This document shows positions 1-8,578 of a stretch of 23,955 nucleotides of DNA, piece by piece. Below the pieces are notes generated by a model that was not told the DNA's origin, made no database searches, and saw only the letters and a program-made list of their open reading frames with translations. How positions within the stretch are numbered: position 1 is the stretch's first letter; every line of letters begins with the position of its first letter. The stretch is from Planctomycetota bacterium. GTDB taxonomy: Bacteria > Planctomycetota > Phycisphaerae > Sedimentisphaerales > Anaerohalosphaeraceae. The stretch covers positions 1 to 23,955 of the forward strand of contig DAOVVQ010000017.1 of the NCBI GenBank assembly GCA_030637065.1, in the 5' to 3' direction. A program made the translations under genes and the position numbers.

Positions 1-287
1 ACGCCGCAGGCTGTCGAGAGGACGGCATCGACGGAAGCGAGTTCGTCTTTGAAGGCGTCGTTGAATTCGTATTCGCACTGGCGCTCGGGGGTACATTGAA
101 TGATCTCGATCTCATTGCCATCCTTCTTCCTTGCCATTGTGATCTGCGAGGCGAGCAGCTCGACGGCCTTTGCGCCTCCGGAAAAGCAAACCGTAACGCA
201 TCCGCCGCAGCCCATCAGCATTATCTTTTTGTAATCCTTTATCGAGTCGAGTATCTCCTCGATCGGTTTTCTGTCGGCTACTATCAT
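1..287 (-). CDS. metV: MetV, zinc/iron-sulfur partner of methylene-THF reductase (3' end cut by window)
   Basis: The first 95 codons of a gene that runs off the left edge, with no stop codon inside the window. The translation starts MIVADRKPIEEI and carries Cys at about 27, 30, 34, 65, 71 and 94, including a CGGC-VTVC cluster and an ERQCEYEF segment. This is the pattern I know from MetV, annotated as the methylenetetrahydrofolate reductase C-terminal domain protein. MetV pairs with the flavoprotein MetF, which reduces methylene-THF to methyl-THF, and links it to the Hdr electron carriers. The ATG overlaps the hdrB stop codon by 4 nt (ATGA), so the two are probably translationally coupled. metF is expected next, beyond coordinate 1. 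The identification is from recognised sequence pattern and context. Confidence 0.88.
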   Translation of the reverse strand, partial: MIVADRKPIEEILDSIKDYKKIMLMGCGGCVTVCFSGGAKAVELLASQITMARKKDGNEIEIIQCTPERQCEYEFNDAFKDELASVDAVLSTACG

Positions 288-1156
288 ATCAGTGCCCTTT
301 CTTTCAGAAAGCTCTCCGCCTCGGTGATGTGCTTGTGTATGCCGAGGTCTTTCGGGCCGATTCCCATCGCAAGGCCCATCAGTTGGGTAAAATAGAATAT
401 CGGAATATTGAAATTCGTGCCGAGTTTTTCGTTTATCTGCTGCTGACGGGTATCGAGGTTGACGTGGCACAAGGGACAGCCGACCGCGATAACATCGGCG
501 CCAACGGCATGGGCGTCGGCGAGAATCTTGCCCGTAAGATCGACCACGACCTCGGTCCGGGTAAGCGCGAAGGCGGCCCCGCAACAGAAGGTCTTCATGT
601 TCCAGTCGACGGTCTCTGCGCCGAGCGCTTCGATCAGCGCCTCCATATCGGTCGGGTTCTCGAAGTCCTCCCGGGCGGTCACCTTCGGCGGCCTCGTTAT
701 CAGACAGCCGTAGTAGCAGGCGACCTTTATGCTATCGAGGGTCTTGACGACCTTTTCTTTGACGGCATCGGCCCCGACCTTTTCGCTGATAACCTCGAGC
801 ATGTGCAGAACCTTGATATCGTCGGGGTACCTGGCGTCGATGACGTGTTCGACCTGCCTCCTGAGGTGGTCGTCAGTAAGACGCTCCTGGGCGAATTTCA
901 GCCTCGAATAGCACGATGCGCAGGGTGCGCAGATCTCACCCAAGCCACTTTGCTCGCGGGCAAGGGCCATGTTCTTGGCTGGAAGCGCTATGCTCATCAG
1001 CTCATCGCACTGGTGTGCGGGGGTCGATCCGCAGCAAACCCAGTCTTCTATCTCGACAAGCTCGATGCCCAGCTTCTCGCAGACCTTTCGCGTGGACGCA
1101 TCGTACTCGGCGCCTGTCGAATGCAGCGAACAGCCTGGATAATATGACAGTTTCAT
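284..1156 (-). CDS. hdrB: Heterodisulfide reductase subunit B-like protein (HdrB)
   Basis: 290 aa, close to the usual size of HdrB. Two CCG domains are visible: C9, C41-C42-G43, C76/C79/C82, and C147/C151, C191-C192-G193, C227-x2-C230. In methanogen HdrB these cysteines hold two noncubane [4Fe-4S] clusters that cleave the CoM-S-S-CoB disulfide. Here there is no methanogenesis context and the gene sits between hdrC and metV, so the protein more likely passes electrons from HdrC/HdrA to MetVF, as proposed for the Moorella MetVF-HdrABC-MvhD complex. No signal peptide or membrane segment is seen, so it is cytoplasmic. ATGA overlaps occur at both ends (hdrC upstream, metV downstream). The assignment is firm; the electron partner is inferred. 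Confidence 0.93.
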   Translation of the reverse strand: MKLSYYPGCSLHSTGAEYDASTRKVCEKLGIELVEIEDWVCCGSTPAHQCDELMSIALPAKNMALAREQSGLGEICAPCASCYSRLKFAQERLTDDHLRRQVEHVIDARYPDDIKVLHMLEVISEKVGADAVKEKVVKTLDSIKVACYYGCLITRPPKVTAREDFENPTDMEALIEALGAETVDWNMKTFCCGAAFALTRTEVVVDLTGKILADAHAVGADVIAVGCPLCHVNLDTRQQQINEKLGTNFNIPIFYFTQLMGLAMGIGPKDLGIHKHITEAESFLKERALI

Positions 1157-1713
1157 TTCTTAAGGTCCCTGGCCCTTGAAAACATTTTCATCATCTCGAA
1201 CGGTCTCTTTATAGTCGGCAGCAGCTTGAGCTTGCCCTTCTTTATCAGCTTTATACCCAGCGGCAGGTCCTTGAAGGGCTTGCCTGAGAAGAGATTGAGC
1301 ATCCCCGTAAGACCCATCTCGTACATCCTGCCCATATATTTCAGCAGCGTCATCCAGAGCCGGTTAAAGAGTTTCGCATTCCCGGTGTCCACCTTGATAT
1401 TCTTTTCCTGAACGATGATCTTCACGGCGTCGACGACGTGCGCGATATCGATATTCTGCGGACAGCGAGCCGAGCAGGTCTGGCAACTAAGGCAGTACCA
1501 GATCGTATCTTTCTTCATGGCCTCGTCGATCATTCCCAATTGCAGATATCGCATCAGTTCGGTCGGCGTACTTTCCATAAACGGCCTCGTCGGACAGCCG
1601 GAGGCGCACTTCTTGCACTGGTAGCACAGAAAGACATTCTCCCCGCACCGCTGCCGAATCTCCTCGGCGAGCGTCGGGTCTATCTTCGATTCCTTCTGTC
1701 CGGCAATCTTCAT
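1153..1713 (-). CDS. hdrC: Heterodisulfide reductase subunit C-like protein (HdrC)
   Basis: 186 aa ferredoxin-like protein with two [4Fe-4S] motifs: C30-x2-C33-x2-C36-x3-C40-P and C74-x2-C77-x2-C80-x3-C84-P. These are spaced as in HdrC, which wires HdrA to HdrB. The remaining C-terminal part is basic and helical, and no membrane segment is evident, so this is the soluble HdrC type rather than the membrane HdrE/DsrM type. The start codon overlaps the mvhD stop (ATGA) and its own stop overlaps the hdrB start, giving a tightly coupled mvhD-hdrC-hdrB unit. In this context it is probably the electron bridge in the methylene-THF reductase complex. Confidence 0.93.
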   Translation of the reverse strand: MKIAGQKESKIDPTLAEEIRQRCGENVFLCYQCKKCASGCPTRPFMESTPTELMRYLQLGMIDEAMKKDTIWYCLSCQTCSARCPQNIDIAHVVDAVKIIVQEKNIKVDTGNAKLFNRLWMTLLKYMGRMYEMGLTGMLNLFSGKPFKDLPLGIKLIKKGKLKLLPTIKRPFEMMKMFSRARDLKK

Positions 1714-2141
1714 GACTTCACGACCTCTGCTTTTTTACTTATATAAGTCGGTCCCAGTTTCTTTACTCTCTCGGTCATTTCTTCGACGATCTCGGCGAAC
1801 CTTCCGCCCATTGCCGACGAGAGGTTGAACATATCGATCCTTTCCGGTTCGATCTGCACTTCTTCGAGCAGTCTTTTGACGTAACTGACCCTTTTTTTGG
1901 CCCTGAGGTTGCCTTCGATAAAATGGCACTGCCCTTCCAGACAGCCGGCGACAAAAACGGCGTCGGCGCCTTCCTCGAATGCCTTCATCAGGAGCAGGGC
2001 ATCGACCTTGCCGGTACAGGGCAGGCGGATGATCCTGACATTGGGCGGATACTGCAGCCGCATCGCACCGGCTAAGTCGGCTGCGGCGAACGCACAAAAG
2101 TTGCAGCAAAAGGCCACTATTTTCGGTTCAAAATCACTCAT
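1710..2141 (-). CDS. mvhD: MvhD-type iron-sulfur protein
   Basis: 143 aa, the normal length of the MvhD/hydrogenase delta family. Conserved cysteines are at C12, C13, C16 (FCCNFCA), C42 (LPCTG), C67 and C72 (GCLEGQC), which fit the [2Fe-2S] site of MvhD. In methanogens MvhD links the MvhAG hydrogenase to HdrA. Here no hydrogenase subunit lies nearby, so it probably acts as a structural or electron-entry module on HdrA, as in the MetVF-HdrABC-MvhD complex of Moorella. Its ATG overlaps the hdrA stop by 4 nt and its stop overlaps hdrC in the same way. The family call is secure; the identity of its electron donor is unknown. Confidence 0.92.
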   Translation of the reverse strand: MSDFEPKIVAFCCNFCAFAAADLAGAMRLQYPPNVRIIRLPCTGKVDALLLMKAFEEGADAVFVAGCLEGQCHFIEGNLRAKKRVSYVKRLLEEVQIEPERIDMFNLSSAMGGRFAEIVEEMTERVKKLGPTYISKKAEVVKS

Positions 2142-5100
2142 CTGTTTGCCAGTTTCTCTTCCTTATCGAATAGTGCGGCTGTCTTGGCTATTACCTGAGC
2201 GTCCTTGTAGTGCATAAGGTGGATCGCCTTGGCTGGGCACTCCGATGCGCATATTCCACAGCCGTGACACATCGCGGTCTCGATCTCCGCAACGCCGTCT
2301 TCGTTTATCTTCGGGATATTGTACGGGCACGTGCGGACGCAGGTCAGACACGATGCGCACAGGTCCGGGTTGACCACCGAGACGATGCCGCTGACCTCCA
2401 TTACCTTTCGCGAGAGGATCCCGACCGCCTTCGCAGCGGCGGCCTGGGCCTGCGATATTGTCTCGTCGATGAACTTTGGTCCGTGGCACGTTCCGCAGAG
2501 GAACAGCCCATCGGAGGCGAAGTCCACCGGCCTTAGTTTCATGTGGGCCTCAAGGAAGAATCCTTCGAGGGTGATCGGAACCTTAAACGCGGTCTCCACG
2601 TCCTGATTGCTCGAGGCGGGAATCATCGCGGCGCTCAAGGCTAATACATCCGGCGTAAAGCTGATATCCAGACCGGAATTTAAGTCCTTAACGCAGACTT
2701 CAAGGCCGCCGGAGGTCGTTTCCGTGACGACGGGTTTGCCGTCCAGATCGTAGCGGAAGAACAATACCCCCATCTCGCGGGCCTGGTTGTAGTAATCCTC
2801 CTTGAATCCGTAGGTCCGCATGTCGCGGTAAAGGACGGCGACGTTGGCGGCGGGATTGGCCTTCTTAATGCTGATCGCGTTCTTTATCGCCTCGGTGCAG
2901 CAGATCCGGCTGCAGATCATCCTACCGGGCGCCCTCGCGCCGACGCACCGCATCAATACCACTCCCTTGAGATCACCGACGAACTCGACATCCTTTTCGA
3001 TGCGGTCCTCGAACTCCATCTGGGTCAGGACATTTTCGTTTCGGCTGTAGAGGTATTCGGCGGGTTTGGATTCGACAGCGCCGATGGCAATTATGGCGGC
3101 GCCGTGTTCGATTTCGATCTCCTCCCCAGAATCCCTGACGACAACCGTCTCGAAGTTGCCGATAAAGCCCTTGCACTCCTTGACCGTAGAATTGGTATAT
3201 ACGGTGATGTTATTATTGCTCTGAACCAGGCTAAGCAGGTCTTGTAAGAACTCGCGGGGCTTTAGGCCCTCGACGGTTCCGCTTATGTTACGAAGGTTTC
3301 CGCCGAGCAGGTCGGTCTTCTCTATCAGGTGGACGGCAAAACCCTGATTGGCAATGCTCAGGGCCGCGGTCATTCCGCCGACGCCGCCGCCGACGACGAT
3401 GGCACTATCTTTCGGGATATAGGTCTTGGTAACGAGCGGCTCGATCGTCTTTGCCCGCCCTACCGCCATCTTGACGAGGTCGACGGCCTTTTCCTCGGTG
3501 AGATTGCCGAGTTTGGCGTGGACCCACGTACACTGGTCGCGGATATTGGCCATCTCGAAGAGATACGCGTTAAGCCCGGCCTCCCTGAGCGTCTCCTGGA
3601 AGAGCGGTTCATGCGTCCGCGGCGTGCATGATGCGACGACGACCCTGTTGACACCGAATTCCTCGATCTTCTCCTTTATGGTCTTAAGGCCGTCGGGCGA
3701 GCAGGAGTATGTAAGGTCGGTGGCGAAAACCACGTTACTCATGCCAGCGGCCAGGTCGGCGACCTTTTTGCAGTCGATGACACCACCGATATTGGAACCG
3801 CAGTGGCAGACGAACACGCCGATCCGCGTTTCCTTGCCAGCGACGTCCTGTTCCTCGGGATAATGCTTGTCGGCGACCTCTGTTCCGCGAACATCGGCCA
3901 AAAGTTCCATCGCCGCCCCAGCCGCACCGCTTGCCTGGGTAACACTCTCGGGGATGTCCTTGGGGCTCTCGAATGCGCCCGCGAGGTAGATACCCTCCCG
4001 CGAAGAGGATGTGGAAACGAAATCGGCTGACTTGGCGAAATTGTAATGGTTCATCTCAATGCCGCAGACTTTTGCCAGAGCAGTCGATCCTTCCGACGGG
4101 CACAGACCCGCCGACAAGACGACCATGTCGAATTCCTCGTCAACCCAGTTTTGGCCGTCATCGCTGTGCTGGATGAACAGGTTGCCCGTTTTGAAATCCT
4201 GTCTCACGTCGGAAGGCCTGGTGTAAATGTACCGGACACCGTATTTTTCCTTCGCCCTTTCGTAGTATTCGTCAAAGCCTTTACCGAATGCCCGCACGTC
4301 CATGACGAATATCGTGCAGTCGACCTCGTCCAGATGGTCGTTGGCGATGATGGCCTGTTTTGTGGCGTACATGCAGCAGACGGACGAGCAGTACGGATTG
4401 TCCTGGTCTCGCGATCCGACGCATTGTATAAATGCGATCCTCTTTGGCACGACGCCGTCGGACGGTCTGACGACGTGGCCTTCGCACGGGCCCGAGGCGC
4501 TTAAGAGCCTCTCGAAGTCGAGCCCGCTGACGACGTTGGGGAACCGCCGGTATCCGTATTCGCCTTTTTTCTCGACGTCATAGAGGTCAAAGCCCGGCGC
4601 CAGGACCACAGCCCCGACATCGAGCGGTTTTTCCTTCATCACCTCGTTATAAGCGATCGCGTCGGCCTCGCAGACCTTTTCGCACAGCCCGCACCATGAG
4701 CAAACGGAACAATACAGGCACCGCTCGGCCTCGGCTTTGGCCATCTCCTCGGTGAAGCCAAGATCGACCTCGTCAAATCCGCCCCGCTTATCAAGCCCGA
4801 TTACGGGCATCTCATGGCGGGCAATGGTTTTTTCTCCGCGCTCCTTAAGCTCCTCACCGGATATCTCAACGATGGGGGCATTAAACTCCTCGGGCACAAA
4901 TTCTTCGCCCTTGACATAGGCGTCGATCGCCTTGGCAGCCTGCTGGCCGTCGGCTGTCGCCTGAACGACACTTGCCGCGCCACGAATGACATCGCCTCCG
5001 ACGAAGACGCCCTTCCAGCTTGTCATGTGTGTTTTTTCATCGACCTCAACCGTTCCCCGGCGAGTAAGTTTGATCTTTCCACATTCACCCAACATGCCTA

Positions 5101-6601
5101 ATTCGGGCTTTTGGCCTATAGCTACTATAAGTTCGTCGCCGTCGAGGACCTGCTCGCTGCCTTCGATGGTTTCCAGATCGAGCCTGCCTTCCACGAACGC
5201 CAGCTTCTTTACGTCCAATAGTTCCAGACCCGCGAATTTGCCGTCCTTTTCGAGAATCTTTTTCGTGGCCTTGGCTGCGCTGATGCTAACACCCTCTTCG
5301 CAGGCCCAATCGACTTCCCACGGATAGGCGGGCATCTTGTCGCGTGCTTCGAGGCAGACGATGTTTACCTTTTTCGCCCCGAGACGCGTCGCTGTTCGGG
5401 CGCAGTCCATCGCGACGTTGCCGCCGCCTATGACGGTAACGTTTTCCTTGACGGATGTGATATTGCCGAGCCTGACATTTCGCAGGAAGTCGATCCCGCT
5501 CGAAACATTCTCCAGGTCCTCGCCTTCCATCCCCATCGCCATACTCTTGTGGGAGCCGACGGAAAGAAATATCGCCTCGAAACCATCGCCAAAGATCGAC
5601 TCGACGTCTTGCTCATGCTGAATATGGCTGTTGAGCCTGACCTCGATGCCGTAGTCGAGGATATTCTGTATATCGCGTTCGATGATCTCGGTTGGCAGCC
5701 GGTATTCGGGAATGCCGATCCGCATCATGCCGCCGAGAACGCCGTGCTTCTCAAAGATCGTAACGCCGTAGCCCATCAGCCTCAGTTCCAGTGCCGCAGA
5801 CAGACCGGCTGGTCCCGAGCCTATTACTGCGACCTTTTTCCCGTTTTCTTCGATGGTGGCCTGCTTTTCCTCGGGGGTGAGCTTTTCGCCGTGCTGCTCG
5901 TGCCAGTCGGCGAGGAATCGCTTTATATAGGCGATGGAGACCGGCTCATCGAGATTGACGCGGTTGCATTTCTGCTCGCACGGATGCTCGCAGATCCTTC
6001 CGCAGATCGACGGGAACGGATTATTGGCGATCGCCGATTCGTAGGCCTCCTTGAAGTTGCCCGCGGCTGCGAGTGCGACATATCCGCTGGGATTGCCGTG
6101 GATGGGGCAGGCATCGTAGCATGGAGCTGCGCCCAGGCGGGTCATGGCGAACTTGTTCGGCACAGCCTGCGGATACTTCTTAAAGATCGCCTTCCGGTCG
6201 CACAACAACTGGTTGTATTCGTCCTTGACGGGAACCGGGCATTCCTCAGCGCAGGCTCCGCATCCGGTGCATTTTTCAAGGTCGACAAAGTTCGGCTGAA
6301 GGGTAAGTTTGGCGCTGAAATTGCCCGCCTCACCCGTCAACTCCGTCAGTTCGGCATTGGTGATTATCTCGATATTGCGGTGCGTCCCAGCGGCAACGAG
6401 TCGCGGCGAGATCGTACACATCGCGCAGTCGTTCGTCGGAAAAGTCTTGTCAAGCTGAGCCATTCGCCCGCCGATCGCGGTACTGGACTCGACAAGATAG
6501 ACCTTATACCCCGAATCGGCAAGATCGAGCGCAGACTGAATACCGGCGATGCCAGCGCCCACGACCATTACCGAACCCGTCTTTTTGTTAGCGTCCGCCA
6601 T
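2138..6601 (-). CDS. hdrA: Giant fused HdrA: HdrA module with nested GltD/NfnB-like domain plus second HdrA module
   Basis: 1487 aa, more than twice the roughly 650 aa of a methanogen HdrA. In order: FAD Rossmann motif 14-20; the HdrA hallmark PTNDCAMC 55-62; ferredoxin motif CTGCGACAEECP 111-122; then a whole GltD-like domain (about 151-590) with N-terminal iron-sulfur cysteines C161, C165, C200, C204, C208, C212, FAD motif GSGPAG 261-266, nucleotide motif GGGNVAMDCARTA 392-404 and GGDVIRG 535-541. HdrA sequence then resumes with a Cys cluster 628-645 and CVGS...CC 727-743. A second module follows: HdrA N-terminal domain 926-1030 (VCHCGSNIGG, SCTPRTHEPLF), FAD motif GGGVGG 1070-1075, CVGA...CC 1219-1235, and a C-terminal 2[4Fe-4S] ferredoxin (1415-1426, 1445-1456). 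It is predicted to oxidise NAD(P)H and feed HdrBC-MetVF and possibly ferredoxin. No frame break is seen. The start has only a distant AGGGGG as ribosome site. Confidence 0.93.
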   Translation of the reverse strand: MADANKKTGSVMVVGAGIAGIQSALDLADSGYKVYLVESSTAIGGRMAQLDKTFPTNDCAMCTISPRLVAAGTHRNIEIITNAELTELTGEAGNFSAKLTLQPNFVDLEKCTGCGACAEECPVPVKDEYNQLLCDRKAIFKKYPQAVPNKFAMTRLGAAPCYDACPIHGNPSGYVALAAAGNFKEAYESAIANNPFPSICGRICEHPCEQKCNRVNLDEPVSIAYIKRFLADWHEQHGEKLTPEEKQATIEENGKKVAVIGSGPAGLSAALELRLMGYGVTIFEKHGVLGGMMRIGIPEYRLPTEIIERDIQNILDYGIEVRLNSHIQHEQDVESIFGDGFEAIFLSVGSHKSMAMGMEGEDLENVSSGIDFLRNVRLGNITSVKENVTVIGGGNVAMDCARTATRLGAKKVNIVCLEARDKMPAYPWEVDWACEEGVSISAAKATKKILEKDGKFAGLELLDVKKLAFVEGRLDLETIEGSEQVLDGDELIVAIGQKPELGMLGECGKIKLTRRGTVEVDEKTHMTSWKGVFVGGDVIRGAASVVQATADGQQAAKAIDAYVKGEEFVPEEFNAPIVEISGEELKERGEKTIARHEMPVIGLDKRGGFDEVDLGFTEEMAKAEAERCLYCSVCSWCGLCEKVCEADAIAYNEVMKEKPLDVGAVVLAPGFDLYDVEKKGEYGYRRFPNVVSGLDFERLLSASGPCEGHVVRPSDGVVPKRIAFIQCVGSRDQDNPYCSSVCCMYATKQAIIANDHLDEVDCTIFVMDVRAFGKGFDEYYERAKEKYGVRYIYTRPSDVRQDFKTGNLFIQHSDDGQNWVDEEFDMVVLSAGLCPSEGSTALAKVCGIEMNHYNFAKSADFVSTSSSREGIYLAGAFESPKDIPESVTQASGAAGAAMELLADVRGTEVADKHYPEEQDVAGKETRIGVFVCHCGSNIGGVIDCKKVADLAAGMSNVVFATDLTYSCSPDGLKTIKEKIEEFGVNRVVVASCTPRTHEPLFQETLREAGLNAYLFEMANIRDQCTWVHAKLGNLTEEKAVDLVKMAVGRAKTIEPLVTKTYIPKDSAIVVGGGVGGMTAALSIANQGFAVHLIEKTDLLGGNLRNISGTVEGLKPREFLQDLLSLVQSNNNITVYTNSTVKECKGFIGNFETVVVRDSGEEIEIEHGAAIIAIGAVESKPAEYLYSRNENVLTQMEFEDRIEKDVEFVGDLKGVVLMRCVGARAPGRMICSRICCTEAIKNAISIKKANPAANVAVLYRDMRTYGFKEDYYNQAREMGVLFFRYDLDGKPVVTETTSGGLEVCVKDLNSGLDISFTPDVLALSAAMIPASSNQDVETAFKVPITLEGFFLEAHMKLRPVDFASDGLFLCGTCHGPKFIDETISQAQAAAAKAVGILSRKVMEVSGIVSVVNPDLCASCLTCVRTCPYNIPKINEDGVAEIETAMCHGCGICASECPAKAIHLMHYKDAQVIAKTAALFDKEEKLANR

Positions 6602-6709
6602 AATCTTGTTTTATGCGTTCCCCCTGGCGTCACTGCTGTGTACGCTGCGCAGGACCGCGATGTTCCTGTAAATCGTCGCCCGACGGGCACTTGGCCTGCC
6701 GGGTAATGG

Positions 6710-8476
6710 CTAAAACAGGCCCTCTACTTTTCCGGTTTCCACGTCGACGTCGATCTTGCGATATGCCGGATTCGAGGCTGTCCCTGGCATCAGCTTGATC
6801 CCGCCTGCGATGGGCACGACAAAACCGGCACCGTCGTAGACCATGATGTCGCGAATCGGCAGCGTCCATCCAGTCGGGCGGTTCTTAAGCTCAGGATCGT
6901 GCGAAAGGCTAAGATGCGTCTTGACCATGCACGTTCCCATCTTGCTGGTTTCCGGATCGGCTTCGAGTTTCTTGGCCTTTTCGAGGGCATCGTCACTGTA
7001 GCTTACACCGTCGGCGCCATAAACTTCCTTGGCGATCAGCTCGATCCTGTCCCTTAAAGGCGTTTCCAGTTCGTAAAGGAACTTGAACTCCCCTGCCGGC
7101 TCTTCGCAGGCCTGCACAACGGCCTCAGCCAGTTCGATGGCGCCGTCGCCGCCCTTTAGCCAGTGCCTCGACACCGCTGACAGTGCCCCGTGCTGCTCGG
7201 CGATTCTGCGAACAATGGCTATCTCGTCCTTTGTGTCGGTGTAGAAGCTGTTTACACAGACGATCGGCTTTACGCCGCTTTTCTTGACCGTCTCGATGTG
7301 CGAAACGAGGTTCTCGCAACCCTTCTCGACAAGTCCGAGATCCTCGCGGGTATACGCCTCGTCCATGGCTACTCCGGGCTTGACCGCCGGTCCGCCGCCG
7401 TGCATCTTCAAGGCGCGTATCGTAGCGACGATAACCACGGCGTTGGGGGTAATGCCGGACATGCGGCACTTGAGGTTCCAGAATTTTTCAAAGCCGATAT
7501 CGGCACCGAATCCGCTTTCGGTCACTAAGTAATCCGACAGCCGCGTGCCGATAAGGTCGGCGATGATGGAGCTTTGCCCGATGGCGATGTTGGCGAAGGG
7601 TCCGGCGTGAACGAATACCGGCTGGCCTTCGATAGTCTGCATCAGAGTCGGGTTGAGGGCGTCGACCATCCAGGCGGTCATCGCGCCGTCGACTTCCAGA
7701 TCCGCGGTGGTTACTTTGTTGCCCTGCTTATCGTAGGCGACGACGATCTTGCCCATCCTCTTCCTGAAGTCCTTCAGGTCGCGCGAGACAGCCAGGATCG
7801 CCATTACTTCACTGGAAACGGCTATCTGGAAACCGGATTCCATCTCGAAACCGTCCATCTTCCCGCCCTTGCCGATGGTGATATTTCGCAGCGACTGTGC
7901 GCAGAAGTCCATCGCCCACTTCATCTGGATCGCGTCAGGGTCGATGTCGAGCCTTTTAAGATTACTCTTCGCAAGCCGGGCATCGTCGTAGTTGCGCTCG
8001 TGCTGCATACGCGAGGTCAAAGCGACCATCGCAAGATTATGGGCATTGGTTATGCTGTCGATATCACCGGTCAGACGAATAGAAAAAGGCGTCAGCGGAA
8101 TGCACTGGGCCAGGCCGCCGCCGGCTGCCGAGCCTTTGATGTTGAAGGTCGGTCCCGCACTCGGCTGGCGGATCGCGCCGACTACACTCTTGCCGATCTT
8201 TCCAAGGCCCTGTATCAGACCTATGGCCGTAGTGGTCTTGCCCTCGCCTAAGGGTGTGGGGGTGATCGCGGTAACGTCAATATACTTGCCCTGCGGAGCA
8301 CCTTTGAGCCTCTCGAGCACCTTGGCGTAATCAACCTTGGCCAGTGTCCTGCCCATCGGTATCATCTCGCCGTAGGCAAGTCCTAATTCGCTGGTCAACT
8401 CCTCCAGCGGCCTCATGTTCTCCTCGGCAGCTTCCGCTACCTGCCAGTCCTGCATTTTCGTCGGGTCTAATTTCAT
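6710..8476 (-). CDS. fhs: Formate-tetrahydrofolate ligase (formyl-THF synthetase)
   Basis: 588 aa, slightly longer than the usual 550-560 aa. It catalyses ATP-dependent formation of 10-formyl-THF from formate and THF, the formate-fixing step of the bacterial methyl branch. The P-loop-like motif TPTPLGEGKTT is at about 72-82, followed by typical blocks (VGAIRQPSAGPTFNIKG, LTGDIDSITNAHNL) and the family C-terminus with GIKLMPG. A clear ribosome site (AGAGGAA) lies 8 nt or so before the ATG. The extra length is an N-terminal segment of about 25 residues before the conserved core. It lies between acsE (102 bp upstream) and hdrA (108 bp downstream), in the same direction. The call is secure. Confidence 0.97.
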   Translation of the reverse strand: MKLDPTKMQDWQVAEAAEENMRPLEELTSELGLAYGEMIPMGRTLAKVDYAKVLERLKGAPQGKYIDVTAITPTPLGEGKTTTAIGLIQGLGKIGKSVVGAIRQPSAGPTFNIKGSAAGGGLAQCIPLTPFSIRLTGDIDSITNAHNLAMVALTSRMQHERNYDDARLAKSNLKRLDIDPDAIQMKWAMDFCAQSLRNITIGKGGKMDGFEMESGFQIAVSSEVMAILAVSRDLKDFRKRMGKIVVAYDKQGNKVTTADLEVDGAMTAWMVDALNPTLMQTIEGQPVFVHAGPFANIAIGQSSIIADLIGTRLSDYLVTESGFGADIGFEKFWNLKCRMSGITPNAVVIVATIRALKMHGGGPAVKPGVAMDEAYTREDLGLVEKGCENLVSHIETVKKSGVKPIVCVNSFYTDTKDEIAIVRRIAEQHGALSAVSRHWLKGGDGAIELAEAVVQACEEPAGEFKFLYELETPLRDRIELIAKEVYGADGVSYSDDALEKAKKLEADPETSKMGTCMVKTHLSLSHDPELKNRPTGWTLPIRDIMVYDGAGFVVPIAGGIKLMPGTASNPAYRKIDVDVETGKVEGLF

Positions 8477-8578
8477 TTCGTATTCCTCTTTCCTTCGTTC
8501 GAGTCAGATTTCCGTATTTCTCGCACACCTATCATTGGCGCCAAGCCTCGTAGGGCAGCCTTGGCCCACACGGTCGGC

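Noticed and set aside
329..1147. A 272-codon open frame on the plus strand
   Set aside because: It lies entirely opposite hdrB, whose two CCG domains are intact.
1710..6601. A hydrogenase-linked Mvh-Hdr complex of methanogen type
   Set aside because: No hydrogenase large or small subunit is present, and the neighbours are metV and fhs.
6671..6688. Hairpin GCCCG-A-CGGGC between fhs and hdrA as a terminator
   Set aside because: A 5-bp stem with a 1-nt loop and no T-run; too weak to call, although mRNA processing there cannot be excluded.
5549..6706. A 385-codon open frame on the plus strand opposite hdrA
   Set aside because: It is antisense to the conserved first HdrA and GltD-like modules, with no recognisable protein family.
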